This document shows positions 27,082-37,232 of a stretch of DNA of 64,000 bases, one piece after another. The DNA is from Photobacterium aquae. Lineage in GTDB: Bacteria; Pseudomonadota; Gammaproteobacteria; Enterobacterales; Vibrionaceae. Position 1 is the first letter of the stretch. Every line of letters begins with the position of its first letter. The notes beneath the pieces were generated by a model. It was not told the origin of the DNA. It searched no databases and saw only the letters and a program-made list of their open reading frames with translations. The stretch is taken from NCBI RefSeq assembly GCF_001029445.1, contig NZ_LDOT01000050.1:1-64000 (forward strand), in the 5' to 3' direction. The translations under genes were made by a program, and so were the position numbers.

Positions 27082-28512
27082 ATGAAACTGACCCTTCCTG
27101 ATTATGATCAAGCAGGAGTACTGGTTGTTGGCGACGTAATGCTGGATCGCTACTGGTATGGGCCAACTAACCGTATCTCGCCAGAAGCACCTGTGCCGGT
27201 TGTAAAGGTTGATCAGGTTGAAGAGCGTCCTGGCGGCGCGGCCAACGTGGCGATGAACATTGCTGCGCTGGGCGGTCATGCCCGTCTGGTTGGCCTGACC
27301 GGGATTGATGAGCCTGCCAAGGCGCTGACCGAAAAGCTGAGCTCTTTGCAGGTACACTGTGATTTTGTATCACTGCCAAATTACCCGACTATCACAAAGC
27401 TACGCGTAATGAGCCGTGGCCAGCAGTTGATCCGCTTGGACTTCGAAGAAGGCTTCCATAATGTCAATGCGGATTTGATCCTGCCACGCGTCGAGCAGTC
27501 TCTGGCATCGGCCAAGGCGGTGATTCTATCGGATTACGCCAAGGGCGCACTTGAGCATGTTCAGGCGATGATTCAGCTAGCTCGTAAAGCTGGCGTGCCT
27601 GTGATGATCGACCCTAAAGGGGCGGATTTCGAGCGTTACCGTGGTGCGACCTTGTTGACCCCTAACCTGTCGGAATTCGAAACTGTAGTCGGTAAGACGA
27701 CATCGGATGAGGATCTGGTTGCCAAGGGCCTGGGCCTGATCGAGAAATTCGATCTGGAAGCGCTGCTTGTGACCCGTAGCGAACACGGCATGACTCTACT
27801 GCAGAAAGGCCAGGAGCCTTTGCATATGCCGACTCAGGCCAAAGAGGTCTACGATGTGACCGGTGCTGGTGATACGGTTATTTCCGTATTGGCGGCATCG
27901 CTGGCGGCAGGCAAGTCGCTGTCAGACTCGTGCAAGCTTGCCAATGCGGCCGCTGGTGTGGTGGTTGGTAAGCTGGGTACATCGACGGTATCGACTATCG
28001 AGCTGACCGATGCGATCCACGGCAGTCAGGATAGCGGCTTTGGTGTCGTGGGCGAAAGCCAGCTGATTGCAGCGGTGAAGGCTGCCCGTGCTCGTGGCGA
28101 GAAAGTGGTTATGACTAATGGCTGTTTTGACATCCTGCATGCCGGCCATGTTGCCTACCTCAATGAAGCCGCCAAGCTAGGCGATCGTTTGATTGTCGCG
28201 GTTAATTCAGATAGTTCTGTGCAGGCGCTTAAGGGGCCTGGTCGTCCGGTTAACCCGGAAGATCGTCGCATGGCGGTATTGGCGGGTCTGGGTGCGGTTG
28301 ACTGGGTAGTGCCGTTCACCGAGGAAACACCACAGCGCCTGATCAGTGAAGTATTGCCAACCCTTCTGGTTAAGGGCGGTGACTACAAGCCGGAAGAAAT
28401 TGCCGGTGGCAAGGAAGTGATTGCCGCGGGCGGTGAGGTTCGCGTGCTTAACTTTGAAGATGGCTGTTCGACGACAGAAATCATCGAGGCTATCCGTGGC
28501 GGTCGTGGCTAA
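27082..28512 (+). CDS. hldE: bifunctional heptose kinase/adenylyltransferase HldE
   Basis: Makes ADP-heptose for the LPS inner core. The 476-aa fusion has a ribokinase-type N-terminal domain (ending in the catalytic DVTGAGDTVISVLAASLAAG block, about 265-285) that phosphorylates heptose-7-phosphate at position 1, and a C-terminal nucleotidyltransferase with TNGCFDILHAGHVAYLNEA (about 348-366), which adds AMP. Start ATG 27082 is behind CGGAG. Same two-domain length as E. coli HldE (477 aa). Confidence 0.97.
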   Translation: MKLTLPDYDQAGVLVVGDVMLDRYWYGPTNRISPEAPVPVVKVDQVEERPGGAANVAMNIAALGGHARLVGLTGIDEPAKALTEKLSSLQVHCDFVSLPNYPTITKLRVMSRGQQLIRLDFEEGFHNVNADLILPRVEQSLASAKAVILSDYAKGALEHVQAMIQLARKAGVPVMIDPKGADFERYRGATLLTPNLSEFETVVGKTTSDEDLVAKGLGLIEKFDLEALLVTRSEHGMTLLQKGQEPLHMPTQAKEVYDVTGAGDTVISVLAASLAAGKSLSDSCKLANAAAGVVVGKLGTSTVSTIELTDAIHGSQDSGFGVVGESQLIAAVKAARARGEKVVMTNGCFDILHAGHVAYLNEAAKLGDRLIVAVNSDSSVQALKGPGRPVNPEDRRMAVLAGLGAVDWVVPFTEETPQRLISEVLPTLLVKGGDYKPEEIAGGKEVIAAGGEVRVLNFEDGCSTTEIIEAIRGGRG

Positions 28513-28538
28513 CCGTCACTCACTAAGCGATAGCGTAT

Positions 28539-28567
28539 AAAAAAAGCACCCTGACGGGTGCTTTTTT
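28539..28567. terminator. bidirectional terminator between hldE and tolC
   Basis: AAGCACCC/GGGTGCTT stem flanked by A5 and T6. Confidence 0.9.
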
Positions 28568-28601
28568 GTATCTGATATTTCTACCTAGGGGGAAGCCCCG
28601 C

Positions 28602-29903
28602 TTATTTCTTGGCGGTGATCAGACCGGCGTTGACATCCAGGATGTCTTGCTCGTTGAGGCTGCCGACAGCCTGCTTGAGCTGAAGCTGGCTGATGATGTA
28701 ATCATAGCGGGCATTGGACAACTGGCGGTTTGCATCATACAGACGGCGGGTCGCATCCAGTACGTCAACAATGGTACGGGTACCCACATCGAAACCGGCC
28801 TCGGTTGCCTCAAGGGCTGACTGGGCAGATACCACAGATTGCTTGTAGGCGCGCAGGGCACCGATCGATGCATTGATGTTGTTGTAGAAGGCGCGGACAT
28901 CTTTGACGACGCTACGGTACGACGCTTCCAGATCTTCGCTGGCTGCAACGTATGAGTACTGGGCCTGTTTCACTTCAGAGGTCGTACGGCCACCGGTGTA
29001 GACAGGCAGTGCCAAGTTGATACCTGCGTTGATGGTACCGTCGTCCAGGCTACCGTTGACATCACGGGTTTCGTCGTAGCTGTAACCGGCATTGAACGAC
29101 AGGGTCGGCAGATGGCCGGATTCTGCTAGGGCGATACGGTCACGGGCGATATCCTGAGCGATGCGTGATGACAGCAGGCTCAAGTTTTCTTGTTCAGCAC
29201 CGTTGACGAGATCCAGTACTTTGCCCTGTGGGGCGCTGGCAGCAAATCGCTGGGTATCAAGCACATTTAGGTTGGTGTGCTCTTGGCCGGTGATTTCACG
29301 TAGGCCTTCGTAGCTGTTAGTCAGGGCGTTTTCTGCCAGGATTTCATCTGCCAGTACGCTGTCGTACTGGGCCTGGGCATCGTGCACATCGGTGATGGCT
29401 GATAGGCCAACTTCGAAGCGCTGCTTGGTTTGTTCTAGCTGGCGGCCCACGGCGGCTTTCTCGGCACGGACAAACTCAAGATCATCCATTGCGCGCAAAA
29501 CGGCAAAGTAGGCATCGGAAGTACGCAGGATCAGACCTTGCTGAGTGGCGGCATAGGCGGCATCACGTTGGCGGGCCTGCTTCTCGCTGATGTCTAGGCT
29601 AACCCAGCTTGCGCGGTTATAGATCTCTTGGCCAAGGCTGAGGCCTGCATTGAAACCGTCAGGATTATCCTTACCGTCTAGGAAGAAAGTGTTATAGCCT
29701 GCGGTGAGGTTAATTTGTGGTAGCAGGGCACTGCGTGAAGCGTTAATCGCCTCGAACGCGGTATCTTTATCGGCTGCTGCACGGAGCAACTGAGGATCAT
29801 TCTGTTTGGCTTGTTGATAGATTTCGGCGAGATCATCAGCCAGTGCACTGTGGCTTAGACCGCCAAGCGCAAAGCTAACGAAGAGCGGAAGCAATTTTTT
29901 CAT
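28602..29903 (-). CDS. tolC: outer membrane channel protein TolC
   Basis: Trimeric outer-membrane and periplasmic tunnel used by RND efflux pumps and type I secretion. 433 aa with a signal peptide (MKKLLPLFVSFALGGLSHSALA) and two homologous halves of the outer membrane efflux family; recognisable blocks include LRTSDAYFAVLRAMDDLEF and the second-half partner around TIVDVLDATRRLYDANRQL. I use ATG 29903, with AGGAAAGG upstream, rather than the frame opening at 29927. It lacks the long C-terminal extension of some TolC proteins. Divergent from nudF across 291 bp, the arrangement also seen in E. coli. Confidence 0.95.
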   Translation of the reverse strand: MKKLLPLFVSFALGGLSHSALADDLAEIYQQAKQNDPQLLRAAADKDTAFEAINASRSALLPQINLTAGYNTFFLDGKDNPDGFNAGLSLGQEIYNRASWVSLDISEKQARQRDAAYAATQQGLILRTSDAYFAVLRAMDDLEFVRAEKAAVGRQLEQTKQRFEVGLSAITDVHDAQAQYDSVLADEILAENALTNSYEGLREITGQEHTNLNVLDTQRFAASAPQGKVLDLVNGAEQENLSLLSSRIAQDIARDRIALAESGHLPTLSFNAGYSYDETRDVNGSLDDGTINAGINLALPVYTGGRTTSEVKQAQYSYVAASEDLEASYRSVVKDVRAFYNNINASIGALRAYKQSVVSAQSALEATEAGFDVGTRTIVDVLDATRRLYDANRQLSNARYDYIISQLQLKQAVGSLNEQDILDVNAGLITAKK

Positions 29904-30194
29904 GGATGCCTTTCCTGGTCCTGACAAAAAATGAGCAAGGCTCCAGTTTATCGTATGAATCCTTGCTGGAAACTGATTAATTCGAAGTTTTACTTTAATT
30001 TACGTATTTTTCTTATTCTATTCGTGATTGTAATTTATTCATATTGAAATTTTGACTTAAATAATTTAACAAGAATTGTCACAATTGTTGAATTAAATCA
30101 TTGTTAGTCAGCATCAGGCATGAAAAAATAGTCTGTTATGCTGCTTGCTGGCGAATTATTCGCTCAGTTATACCCAGATAAAGGAATAGGTAAG

Positions 30195-30848
30195 ATGGTG
30201 AAAACATCAAAGACAGTTGGCCGTTGCGAGGAATTTACGGCGAACGATGTTGAAGTGCTTGGCAAGGCTCCGCTTTATCAAGGTTTTTTCAGTATGGTCA
30301 AATATCGTTTTCGTCATCGCCTGTTTGCTGGGGGATGGAGCGAGCCGGTCGACCGTGAAATGTTTGAACGCGGCCATGCGGCGGCTATGCTGCCTTATGA
30401 TCCGGTTAGGGATTGCGTGGTGATGATCGAGCAGTTCCGGGTCGGCGCCTACGCGGCGGGTTGTGCACCGTGGCAGTTGGAGATTGTCGCGGGCATCATC
30501 GAGCCGGAAGAGGTATCGGAGGAGGTGGTTCGCCGCGAGGCGGTCGAAGAGGCCGGCTTGGAGGTTGGCGAGCTGCACAAGATCACCCGTTACCTGTCGA
30601 GCTCGGGCGGTTGCTCCGAGACACTGGACGTATTTGTCGGTATAGCCGACAGTCGCAAGGCCGATGGGATCCACGGCCTTCCTGAAGAAGGCGAGGACAT
30701 TCGGGTTAGGGGGTTGTCGAGGGAGCAGGCTTACCAGTGGGTAGAATCTGGTAAAATTGAAAATGCAGCCTCGATCATTGCACTACAATGGTTGCAGTTG
30801 AACTACCGAAAGTTGCAAGAGGCAGCCCAAGACCTCCCATTGCCGTGA
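30195..30848 (+). CDS. nudF: ADP-ribose diphosphatase NudF
   Basis: Nudix hydrolase that splits ADP-ribose to AMP and ribose-5-phosphate. The 217-aa protein contains the complete Nudix box (GIIEPEEVSEEVVRREAVEE then AGL, about 114-136) and the family ends (ERGHAAAMLPYDPVRD; GKIENAASIIALQWLQL). I start at ATG 30195; an earlier in-frame ATG at 30138 lacks homology. First gene of the compact nudF-yqiB-cpdA-yqiA operon that leads to parE, as in E. coli. Confidence 0.96.
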   Translation: MVKTSKTVGRCEEFTANDVEVLGKAPLYQGFFSMVKYRFRHRLFAGGWSEPVDREMFERGHAAAMLPYDPVRDCVVMIEQFRVGAYAAGCAPWQLEIVAGIIEPEEVSEEVVRREAVEEAGLEVGELHKITRYLSSSGGCSETLDVFVGIADSRKADGIHGLPEEGEDIRVRGLSREQAYQWVESGKIENAASIIALQWLQLNYRKLQEAAQDLPLP

Positions 30849-30857
30849 GGATACCGA

Positions 30858-31286
30858 TTGAATAAAAAGTACACTGTTGATTTCGCTGGCATTATGCGGT
30901 TGTATGAAACCAACTATGCGAAGTTGCTTCCACTACTACCAAAAAGTGATCAGGTTGGTGATAAGTGCGTTTATGGTGTTGCAGATCAGGAATATAGCCT
31001 GACTGTCACCGAGTCAACCCGTTATACCACGGTGGTTGAGCTCTGCCTGCGAACGCAGGAGACGTTGCCCGATTACCTGATCCCGCGAATGTCAGTCCGT
31101 TTGTACCATGATGCCAGGGTCGCAGAAGTGTGTTCCGCCCAACAGACTTCTAGGTTGAAGCCAAGGTATGATTACCCCAATTTGCGGATGCACCAAAAAG
31201 ACGAAAAACATCAGGTGAACCGTTTTCTCGGGGACTGGTTGGTATATTGTCTGAAAAATGGGATCAGCAGACAGTCGGTTTGTTAG
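30858..31286 (+). CDS. yqiB: DUF1249 protein YqiB
   Basis: Conserved 142-aa cytoplasmic protein of unknown biochemical role, close to E. coli YqiB along its length (ESTRYTTVVELC, RLYHDARVAEVCSAQQTSR, RYDYPNLRMHQKDEKHQVN). TTG start at 30858, nine bases after nudF, preceded by GAGG; no ATG or GTG is available before the conserved N terminus. Its place between nudF and cpdA is conserved in enteric bacteria and vibrios. Confidence 0.92.
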   Translation: MNKKYTVDFAGIMRLYETNYAKLLPLLPKSDQVGDKCVYGVADQEYSLTVTESTRYTTVVELCLRTQETLPDYLIPRMSVRLYHDARVAEVCSAQQTSRLKPRYDYPNLRMHQKDEKHQVNRFLGDWLVYCLKNGISRQSVC

Positions 31287-31313
31287 TTATTGATACACAA
31301 GGTTTTAGACGTT

Positions 31314-32138
31314 TTGCAGAACTTTACTCTGCCCCAAGCGAACCCCGACAAGGTGGTTCTCCTCCAGATCACAGATACCCACCTCTTTGCCGATGAAAGC
31401 GGCAGCTTGCTGGGAGTCGCGACTAAAGACAGTTTTCATGCCGTGCTTGATGCGGTAGAGGCGTCTGCATGCCCGTTCGAGGCCATCGTGGCGACGGGGG
31501 ATATCTCGCAAGATCATACGGAAGCGTCCTACCGTCGCTTTTGCGATGGGATTGCGCGTTGGAGCCAACCTTGTTTCTGGTTACCGGGCAATCACGATTA
31601 TCAGCCTAGTATGCAGGCTATGTTGCCATCCCCGCAGATCAAACCTTGCCACCAGGTACTCGCTGGCGATCACTGGCAGGTGATCCTGCTCGACAGCCAA
31701 GTGAAAGGCGTGCCGCACGGCGAGCTGAACAGCGAACAGTTGGCGATGCTGGATTTGGCCTTGGCGGCTTATCCTGATAGGCACGCGCTGGTACTGCTGC
31801 ATCACCACCCGCTACCGGCCGGGAGTACGTGGCTTGATCAGCACCAGCTTCATAATGCCGAGCGTTTTTGGCAGGTGGTTGAACGACACCCACAGGTCAA
31901 TGCGGTTTTGTGCGGCCATATTCATCAAGCTCTTGACCGCCAGTACCGCGGCGTGAGGGTGTTGGCGACACCGTCGACCTGCATTCAATTCCAGCCTGAC
32001 TCCCATGATTTTTCTTTAGATCACCAAAGCCCTGGTTGGCGGGTATTGGAGCTTTTGCCTGATGGCAGTATCCAAACTCAGGTGCACCGAGTGGAAGGCC
32101 ATCAGTTTACTCCTCATTTCGACTCGGCGGGTTATTGA
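31314..32138 (+). CDS. cpdA: 3',5'-cyclic-AMP phosphodiesterase CpdA
   Basis: Hydrolyses cAMP to AMP and so tunes CRP activity. Metallophosphoesterase fold with all metal-site motifs: QITDTHLF (Asp21, His23), ATGDISQD, PGNHDYQP, LLHHHPLP and LCGHIHQ. I choose TTG 31314 because the protein (274 aa) then aligns from its first residue with E. coli CpdA (275 aa); another TTG at 31290, three bases after the yqiB stop, would add eight residues. Neither has a strong ribosome binding site, so translational coupling to yqiB is likely. Its stop abuts the yqiA ATG. Confidence 0.93.
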   Translation: MQNFTLPQANPDKVVLLQITDTHLFADESGSLLGVATKDSFHAVLDAVEASACPFEAIVATGDISQDHTEASYRRFCDGIARWSQPCFWLPGNHDYQPSMQAMLPSPQIKPCHQVLAGDHWQVILLDSQVKGVPHGELNSEQLAMLDLALAAYPDRHALVLLHHHPLPAGSTWLDQHQLHNAERFWQVVERHPQVNAVLCGHIHQALDRQYRGVRVLATPSTCIQFQPDSHDFSLDHQSPGWRVLELLPDGSIQTQVHRVEGHQFTPHFDSAGY

Positions 32139-32723
32139 ATGAAAAAGAAACCGTTACTACTTTATATTCATGGTTTTAATAGTTCCCCGCTATCGGTAAA
32201 GGCATCCTTGATGGCTGACTACTGTCGCCAGGAACGTCCTGATATCCGGGTGGAGATCCCGCAGATGCCCTGCTACCCGGCAGAGGCCCAGGCCTATATA
32301 GACGAACTTGTCGGTTCGTTGTCTGCCGAATACCAGATTGGGTTGGTAGGTAGCTCGTTGGGCGGGTATATCTCAACATGGCTTAACGACCGCTATGGCC
32401 TGCCTGCGGTGTTGGTTAACCCGGCGGTGAAGCCTTATGAGCTGCTGCAGGATTATCTCGGTGAGCAGGAAAACCCATATACCGGAGAGCGTTACCTGCT
32501 GGTACCCGAGCATATGAACGAGCTGCGTGAAATGGATGTTGCCCAGTTATCTTCCCCTGAGCTGCTGTGGTTGCTGCAACAAGAAGGGGATGAAATTCTC
32601 GATTATCGCCAGGCAGTGGAAAAATACGCGTATTGCCGCCAGACTGTAGAACCAGAGGGTGACCACAGTTTTGTCGGATTTGAACGCTACCCTGCGCAAA
32701 TCATCACATTTCTTGGCTTGTAG
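32139..32723 (+). CDS. yqiA: alpha/beta-hydrolase esterase YqiA
   Basis: Small serine esterase (194 aa) of the UPF0227 type. The nucleophile elbow is GSSLGGY with Ser73, the N-terminal strand has YIHGFNSSP (oxyanion region), and the C-terminal acid/His pair is in EPEGDHSFVGFE. E. coli YqiA hydrolyses short acyl esters in vitro; the natural substrate is unknown. ATG directly follows the cpdA stop (TGAATG), so the genes are coupled. The parE gene begins 115 bp on. Confidence 0.93.
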   Translation: MKKKPLLLYIHGFNSSPLSVKASLMADYCRQERPDIRVEIPQMPCYPAEAQAYIDELVGSLSAEYQIGLVGSSLGGYISTWLNDRYGLPAVLVNPAVKPYELLQDYLGEQENPYTGERYLLVPEHMNELREMDVAQLSSPELLWLLQQEGDEILDYRQAVEKYAYCRQTVEPEGDHSFVGFERYPAQIITFLGL

Positions 32724-32838
32724 AGCCGATTAACGCTTACGCCCGATTTACAATTGTGGGGCACTTCATCGACCCTAGCTTGACATCCTCGCTGGGGTTA
32801 CTGACTATTGTGGCAAATTTCCGTAACTTTCCGTAATT

Positions 32839-34722
32839 ATGACAGAGCAAAGCTATAACGCTGGAGCCATTGAGGTTCTGAACGGCCTTGAGCCTGTTCG
32901 CCGCCGTCCGGGTATGTATACCGATACGACCCGCCCTAACCACCTGGGCCAAGAAGTCATCGATAACAGTGTCGATGAGGCATTGGCTGGGCATGCCCGT
33001 AAAGTCGAAGTGATTCTGCATGCCGATCAGTCGCTGGAGGTTATCGATGATGGCCGTGGTATGCCGGTGGATATTCACCCTGAAGAAGGGGTATCCGGGG
33101 TTGAACTGATCCTGTGTAAGCTGCACGCAGGCGGTAAGTTTTCAGGTAAGAACTACCAATTTTCCGGTGGTCTGCACGGGGTAGGTATTTCAGTTGTGAA
33201 TGCCTTGTCGACCCGTGTCGAGGTCACCGTCAAGCGTGATGGCCAGATTTATCAAATTGCCTTCGAAAATGGCGATAAGGTGTCTGAGCTGGAAGTGATC
33301 GGCACTTGTGGCCGCCGGGCGAAAGGGACCAGTGTCCATTTTTGGCCCGATACCAAGTATTTTGATAGCCCGAAATTTTCGGTGTCTCGCCTTAAGAATA
33401 ACCTCAAGGCGAAAGCCGTGCTGTGTCCGGGTCTTGAGATTGTCTTTACCGACAAGAATACCGACGAGACACTGACCTGGTGCTACGAGGACGGCCTTAA
33501 AGACTATCTGCTAGAAGGCGTCAGAGGTTATACCCTACTGCCGGAAGAGCCGTTTACCGGTGCCTTCCACGGCCAGACCGAGGCGGCCGACTGGGCATTG
33601 TTGTGGTTGCCTGAGGGCGGGGAGCTGGTGGGCGAAAGCTATGTCAACTTGATCCCGACGGCTCAGGGCGGTACGCATGTTAATGGCCTGCGTCAGGGCC
33701 TGCTGGATGCGATGCGCGAATTTTGTGAATTCCGTAACTTGCTGCCGCGCGGCGTGAAGCTGACGGCTGATGATATCTGGGATCGCTGTGCCTACGTCCT
33801 GTCGGTGAAAATGCAGGATCCGCAGTTTGCCGGCCAGACCAAAGAGCGCCTGTCCTCACGTCAGTGTGCGGCGTTTGTCTCCGGGGTAGTGAAAGATGCC
33901 TTCAGCCTGTGGCTGAACGAGCGTCCGCAGCTTGCTGAGCAATTGGCCGAAGTCTGTATTGCCAACGCCCACCGCCGGATGCGCGCCAGCAAGAAAGTCG
34001 TGCGCAAGAAGATCGCCTCGGGTCCGGCCTTGCCGGGCAAGCTGGCCGACTGTTCGCAGCAGGATCTCAACCGTACCGAACTGTTCTTGGTAGAGGGTGA
34101 TTCGGCAGGCGGTTCGGCCAAGCAGGCACGTGATCGTATGTTCCAAGCCATCATGCCGCTGCGCGGTAAGATCCTTAACACCTGGGAAGTCTCGGCCGAT
34201 CAGGTACTGGCGTCGCAGGAGGTGCATGATATCTCGGTGGCATTGGGTATTGACCCTGACAGTGATGACCTGAGTGGCCTGCGCTACGGTAAGATCTGCG
34301 TCCTTGCGGATGCGGACTCGGATGGTCTGCATATTGCTACCTTGCTATGCGCATTGTTCGTGAAGCATTTCGAGTCGCTGGTGCGAGCCGGCCACGTCTA
34401 TATCGCGATGCCGCCTTTGTACCGTATCGATTTGGGCAAAGAAGTGTATTACGCCCTGGATGACGCTGAGAAAGAGGGGATCCTCGAGCGCCTGAGCAGT
34501 AAGCGTGGCAAGGTCAACGTCCAGCGATTCAAAGGTCTGGGTGAGATGAACCCGATGCAGCTGCGCGAGACCACGATGGATCCGAACACCCGCCGCTTGG
34601 TGCAGTTGACGATCGACGATGATGCGCAGACCACCGAGATGATGGATATGCTGCTGGGTAAAAAGCGTGCGGAAGATCGCCGCCATTGGCTGCAGTCCAA
34701 AGGTGATATGGCTGAGGTGTAA
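32839..34722 (+). CDS. parE: DNA topoisomerase IV subunit B
   Basis: ATPase subunit of topoisomerase IV, which unlinks daughter chromosomes. 627 aa: GHKL ATPase with the ATP-binding Asn in EVIDNSVDEALAG, the GGLHGVGISVVNALS lid motif near residue 115, a transducer domain, and a TOPRIM domain with LVEGDSAGGSAKQARD (about 413-428) and DADSDGLHI that hold catalytic Mg ions. Last gene downstream of nudF-yqiA and 100 bp before parC, an arrangement that keeps both subunits together. Confidence 0.98.
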   Translation: MTEQSYNAGAIEVLNGLEPVRRRPGMYTDTTRPNHLGQEVIDNSVDEALAGHARKVEVILHADQSLEVIDDGRGMPVDIHPEEGVSGVELILCKLHAGGKFSGKNYQFSGGLHGVGISVVNALSTRVEVTVKRDGQIYQIAFENGDKVSELEVIGTCGRRAKGTSVHFWPDTKYFDSPKFSVSRLKNNLKAKAVLCPGLEIVFTDKNTDETLTWCYEDGLKDYLLEGVRGYTLLPEEPFTGAFHGQTEAADWALLWLPEGGELVGESYVNLIPTAQGGTHVNGLRQGLLDAMREFCEFRNLLPRGVKLTADDIWDRCAYVLSVKMQDPQFAGQTKERLSSRQCAAFVSGVVKDAFSLWLNERPQLAEQLAEVCIANAHRRMRASKKVVRKKIASGPALPGKLADCSQQDLNRTELFLVEGDSAGGSAKQARDRMFQAIMPLRGKILNTWEVSADQVLASQEVHDISVALGIDPDSDDLSGLRYGKICVLADADSDGLHIATLLCALFVKHFESLVRAGHVYIAMPPLYRIDLGKEVYYALDDAEKEGILERLSSKRGKVNVQRFKGLGEMNPMQLRETTMDPNTRRLVQLTIDDDAQTTEMMDMLLGKKRAEDRRHWLQSKGDMAEV

Positions 34723-34822
34723 ACTCGGCTGTGCCAGTCGAGGCTGGCAGTAACGATGATTTGATAGGCCGGAGGCTGTAAATACGCGTCCGGCCGCAAC
34801 AGTTTGAACGGAATACCCAACG

Positions 34823-37090
34823 ATGACCGATGTCTCAATGGACGGCGTGGAACAGCTTCCGCTACGGAAGTTTACCGAAGACGCCTACCTCAATTATTCC
34901 ATGTACGTGATCATGGACCGTGCCTTGCCGTTTATCGGTGACGGCCTCAAGCCGGTGCAGCGCCGTATTATCTACGCGATGTCCGAGCTTGGCCTGTCGG
35001 CAACTGCGAAATACAAAAAATCGGCCCGTACGGTCGGTGACGTACTGGGTAAGTACCACCCTCATGGCGATTCGGCCTGTTACGAAGCCATGGTGCTGAT
35101 GGCCCAGCCATTTTCGTACCGCTACCCGCTAGTTGACGGCCAGGGTAACTGGGGTGCGCCGGATGATCCGAAATCGTTCGCCGCAATGCGTTATACCGAA
35201 TCGCGCCTGTCTCGTTTCTCGGAAGTCCTGCTTAGCGAGTTAGGTCAGGGTACAGTTGATTGGGGGCAGAACTTCGACGGCACAATGAAAGAGCCGAAGA
35301 TGCTGCCTGCACGTCTGCCGCATATCCTGCTTAACGGTGTTACCGGTATTGCTGTTGGTATGGCGACCGATATCCCGCCGCACAACGCGCGCGAGGTGGC
35401 AAATGCCGCTGTTCACTTGATCGATAATCCCAAGGCGGATTTGGATGAGGTGATGGGGTTTGTACAAGGGCCTGATTACCCGACAGAAGCTGAAATCATT
35501 ACCTCTAAGGCTGATCTGAAGAAGGTCTACCGTACTGGCCGCGGCAGCATCAAGATGCGCGCGGTATGGCATAAGGAGAACGGCGACATCGTGATCACGG
35601 CGCTGCCGCATCAGGTCTCTGGCTCCAAGCTGCTCGAGCAAATTGCCGCGCAGATGCGGGCGAAGAAGTTGCCGATGGTCGAGGATTTGCGTGATGAGTC
35701 GGATCACGAGAACCCGACTCGCATCGTGATTGTGCCGCGCTCTAACCGTATCGATTGCGACCAGTTGATGAATCATCTGTTTGCCTCCACGGATCTGGAG
35801 AAGAGTTTCCGGGTTAACCTGAACATGCTGGGGCTTGATGGCCGTCCGGAAGTGAAGGGGCTGGTGGAAATCCTGAGCGAATGGCTTGTATTCCGCCGCG
35901 AGACCGTTCGCCGCCGTTTGCAGTACCGTCTTGACAAGGTTGTGGCCCGCCTGCATATCCTTGAGGGCTTGTTGGCCGCCTACCTCAATATCGACGAGGT
36001 GATTGAGATCATCCGCAGTGAGGATGACCCGAAGGCGGAATTGATGTCGCGCTTTGATCTGAGTGCGATTCAGGCCGATGCGATTTTGGAAATCAAGTTG
36101 CGCCAGTTGGCGAAGCTTGAGGAAATCAAAATCCGTGGCGAGCAGGACGAGTTGTCGAAGGAGCGTGATCAGCTTGAGAAGCTGCTGGGTTCCGAGCGCC
36201 GACTAAATACTTTGATCAAGAAAGAAATTCTGGCAGATGCCGAAACCTACGGCGATGCACGTCGCTCACCGTTGGTTGAGCGAGAGGAAGCCAAGGCGCT
36301 AACCGAGCGCGAGCTGATCCCGTCTGAGGCGATCACCGTGGTGCTGTCTGAGAAGGGCTGGATCCGCCATGCCAAAGGGCATGATGTTGACCCGAGCACG
36401 CTGAGCTACAAGTCGGGCGATGGCTACTTGTGCCATGCCCGAGGCAAGAGCAACCAGCCTGCGTTGTTCCTTGGATCCGATGGCCGCAGCTATGCATTGG
36501 AATCTCATTCGTTGCCATCGGCGCGCAGTCAGGGCGAGCCGATCACCGGCCGCTTGAATTTGACACCGGGCAGCCAGATGCGTCAGGTCATTATGGGCGA
36601 AGAGAGCCAGTTGTGGCTGATGAGCTCGGATGCGGGCTATGGCTTTATCTGCAAGTGTGCCGACATGGTCTCCAAGAACAAGAACGGTAAGGCACTGCTG
36701 ACTCTGCCGGAAAGTTCCGAGGTGATGCCGCCGCAGTTGGTTGGGGATTTGGACAACGATGAAATCTTGGCCATTACCAATGAAGGCCGGATGTTGTTGT
36801 TCCCGATCAAGGAGCTGCCGCAGCTTGGCAAGGGTAAGGGTAATAAGATCATCAATATCCCTTCTGCGCGCTCCAAGGCTCGGGAGGAGTTCCTGTCACA
36901 CTTGGTGGTCTTGCCGCAGGGCAGTCATATCACCTTGTATGCCGGCAAGCGCAAGCTAGGCCTCAAGCCGTCTGATCTGGATAACTTCCGTGGCGAGCGC
37001 GGCCGCCGTGGTGCGATGCTCCCTCGCGGGTTGCAGCGCGTTACCCGGATGGAGATTGACGCCCCGGAATCACAGGTAGAATCCGAGTAA
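34823..37090 (+). CDS. parC: DNA topoisomerase IV subunit A
   Basis: DNA-cleaving subunit of topoisomerase IV. The 755-aa protein has the winged-helix and tower domains with the catalytic Tyr124 (AMRYTES) and a C-terminal beta-pinwheel that wraps DNA. In the quinolone region (HPHGDSACYE) Ser84 and Glu88, equal to E. coli Ser80 and Glu84, are both wild type, so no target mutation for quinolone resistance is present there. A four-residue N-terminal extension relative to E. coli is visible. Ends at a strong terminator. Confidence 0.98.
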   Translation: MTDVSMDGVEQLPLRKFTEDAYLNYSMYVIMDRALPFIGDGLKPVQRRIIYAMSELGLSATAKYKKSARTVGDVLGKYHPHGDSACYEAMVLMAQPFSYRYPLVDGQGNWGAPDDPKSFAAMRYTESRLSRFSEVLLSELGQGTVDWGQNFDGTMKEPKMLPARLPHILLNGVTGIAVGMATDIPPHNAREVANAAVHLIDNPKADLDEVMGFVQGPDYPTEAEIITSKADLKKVYRTGRGSIKMRAVWHKENGDIVITALPHQVSGSKLLEQIAAQMRAKKLPMVEDLRDESDHENPTRIVIVPRSNRIDCDQLMNHLFASTDLEKSFRVNLNMLGLDGRPEVKGLVEILSEWLVFRRETVRRRLQYRLDKVVARLHILEGLLAAYLNIDEVIEIIRSEDDPKAELMSRFDLSAIQADAILEIKLRQLAKLEEIKIRGEQDELSKERDQLEKLLGSERRLNTLIKKEILADAETYGDARRSPLVEREEAKALTERELIPSEAITVVLSEKGWIRHAKGHDVDPSTLSYKSGDGYLCHARGKSNQPALFLGSDGRSYALESHSLPSARSQGEPITGRLNLTPGSQMRQVIMGEESQLWLMSSDAGYGFICKCADMVSKNKNGKALLTLPESSEVMPPQLVGDLDNDEILAITNEGRMLLFPIKELPQLGKGKGNKIINIPSARSKAREEFLSHLVVLPQGSHITLYAGKRKLGLKPSDLDNFRGERGRRGAMLPRGLQRVTRMEIDAPESQVESE

Positions 37091-37110
37091 TCTCGCTCTG
37101 TTGATATTGG

Positions 37111-37134
37111 GCCCTCCATCAGGAGGGCTTTTTT
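37111..37134 (+). terminator. terminator of parC
   Basis: GCCCTCC-ATCA-GGAGGGC stem-loop followed by T6, 20 bp after the parC stop. Confidence 0.9.
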
Positions 37135-37232
37135 ATACCTATTGGCACAGTGGTCTAATTTCTCCACATAAAGGATGTTTTTTCCTGCGGCCTGAGTATA
37201 CTAGCGAACGCTTGTACGCTGAGGAGAAGTCC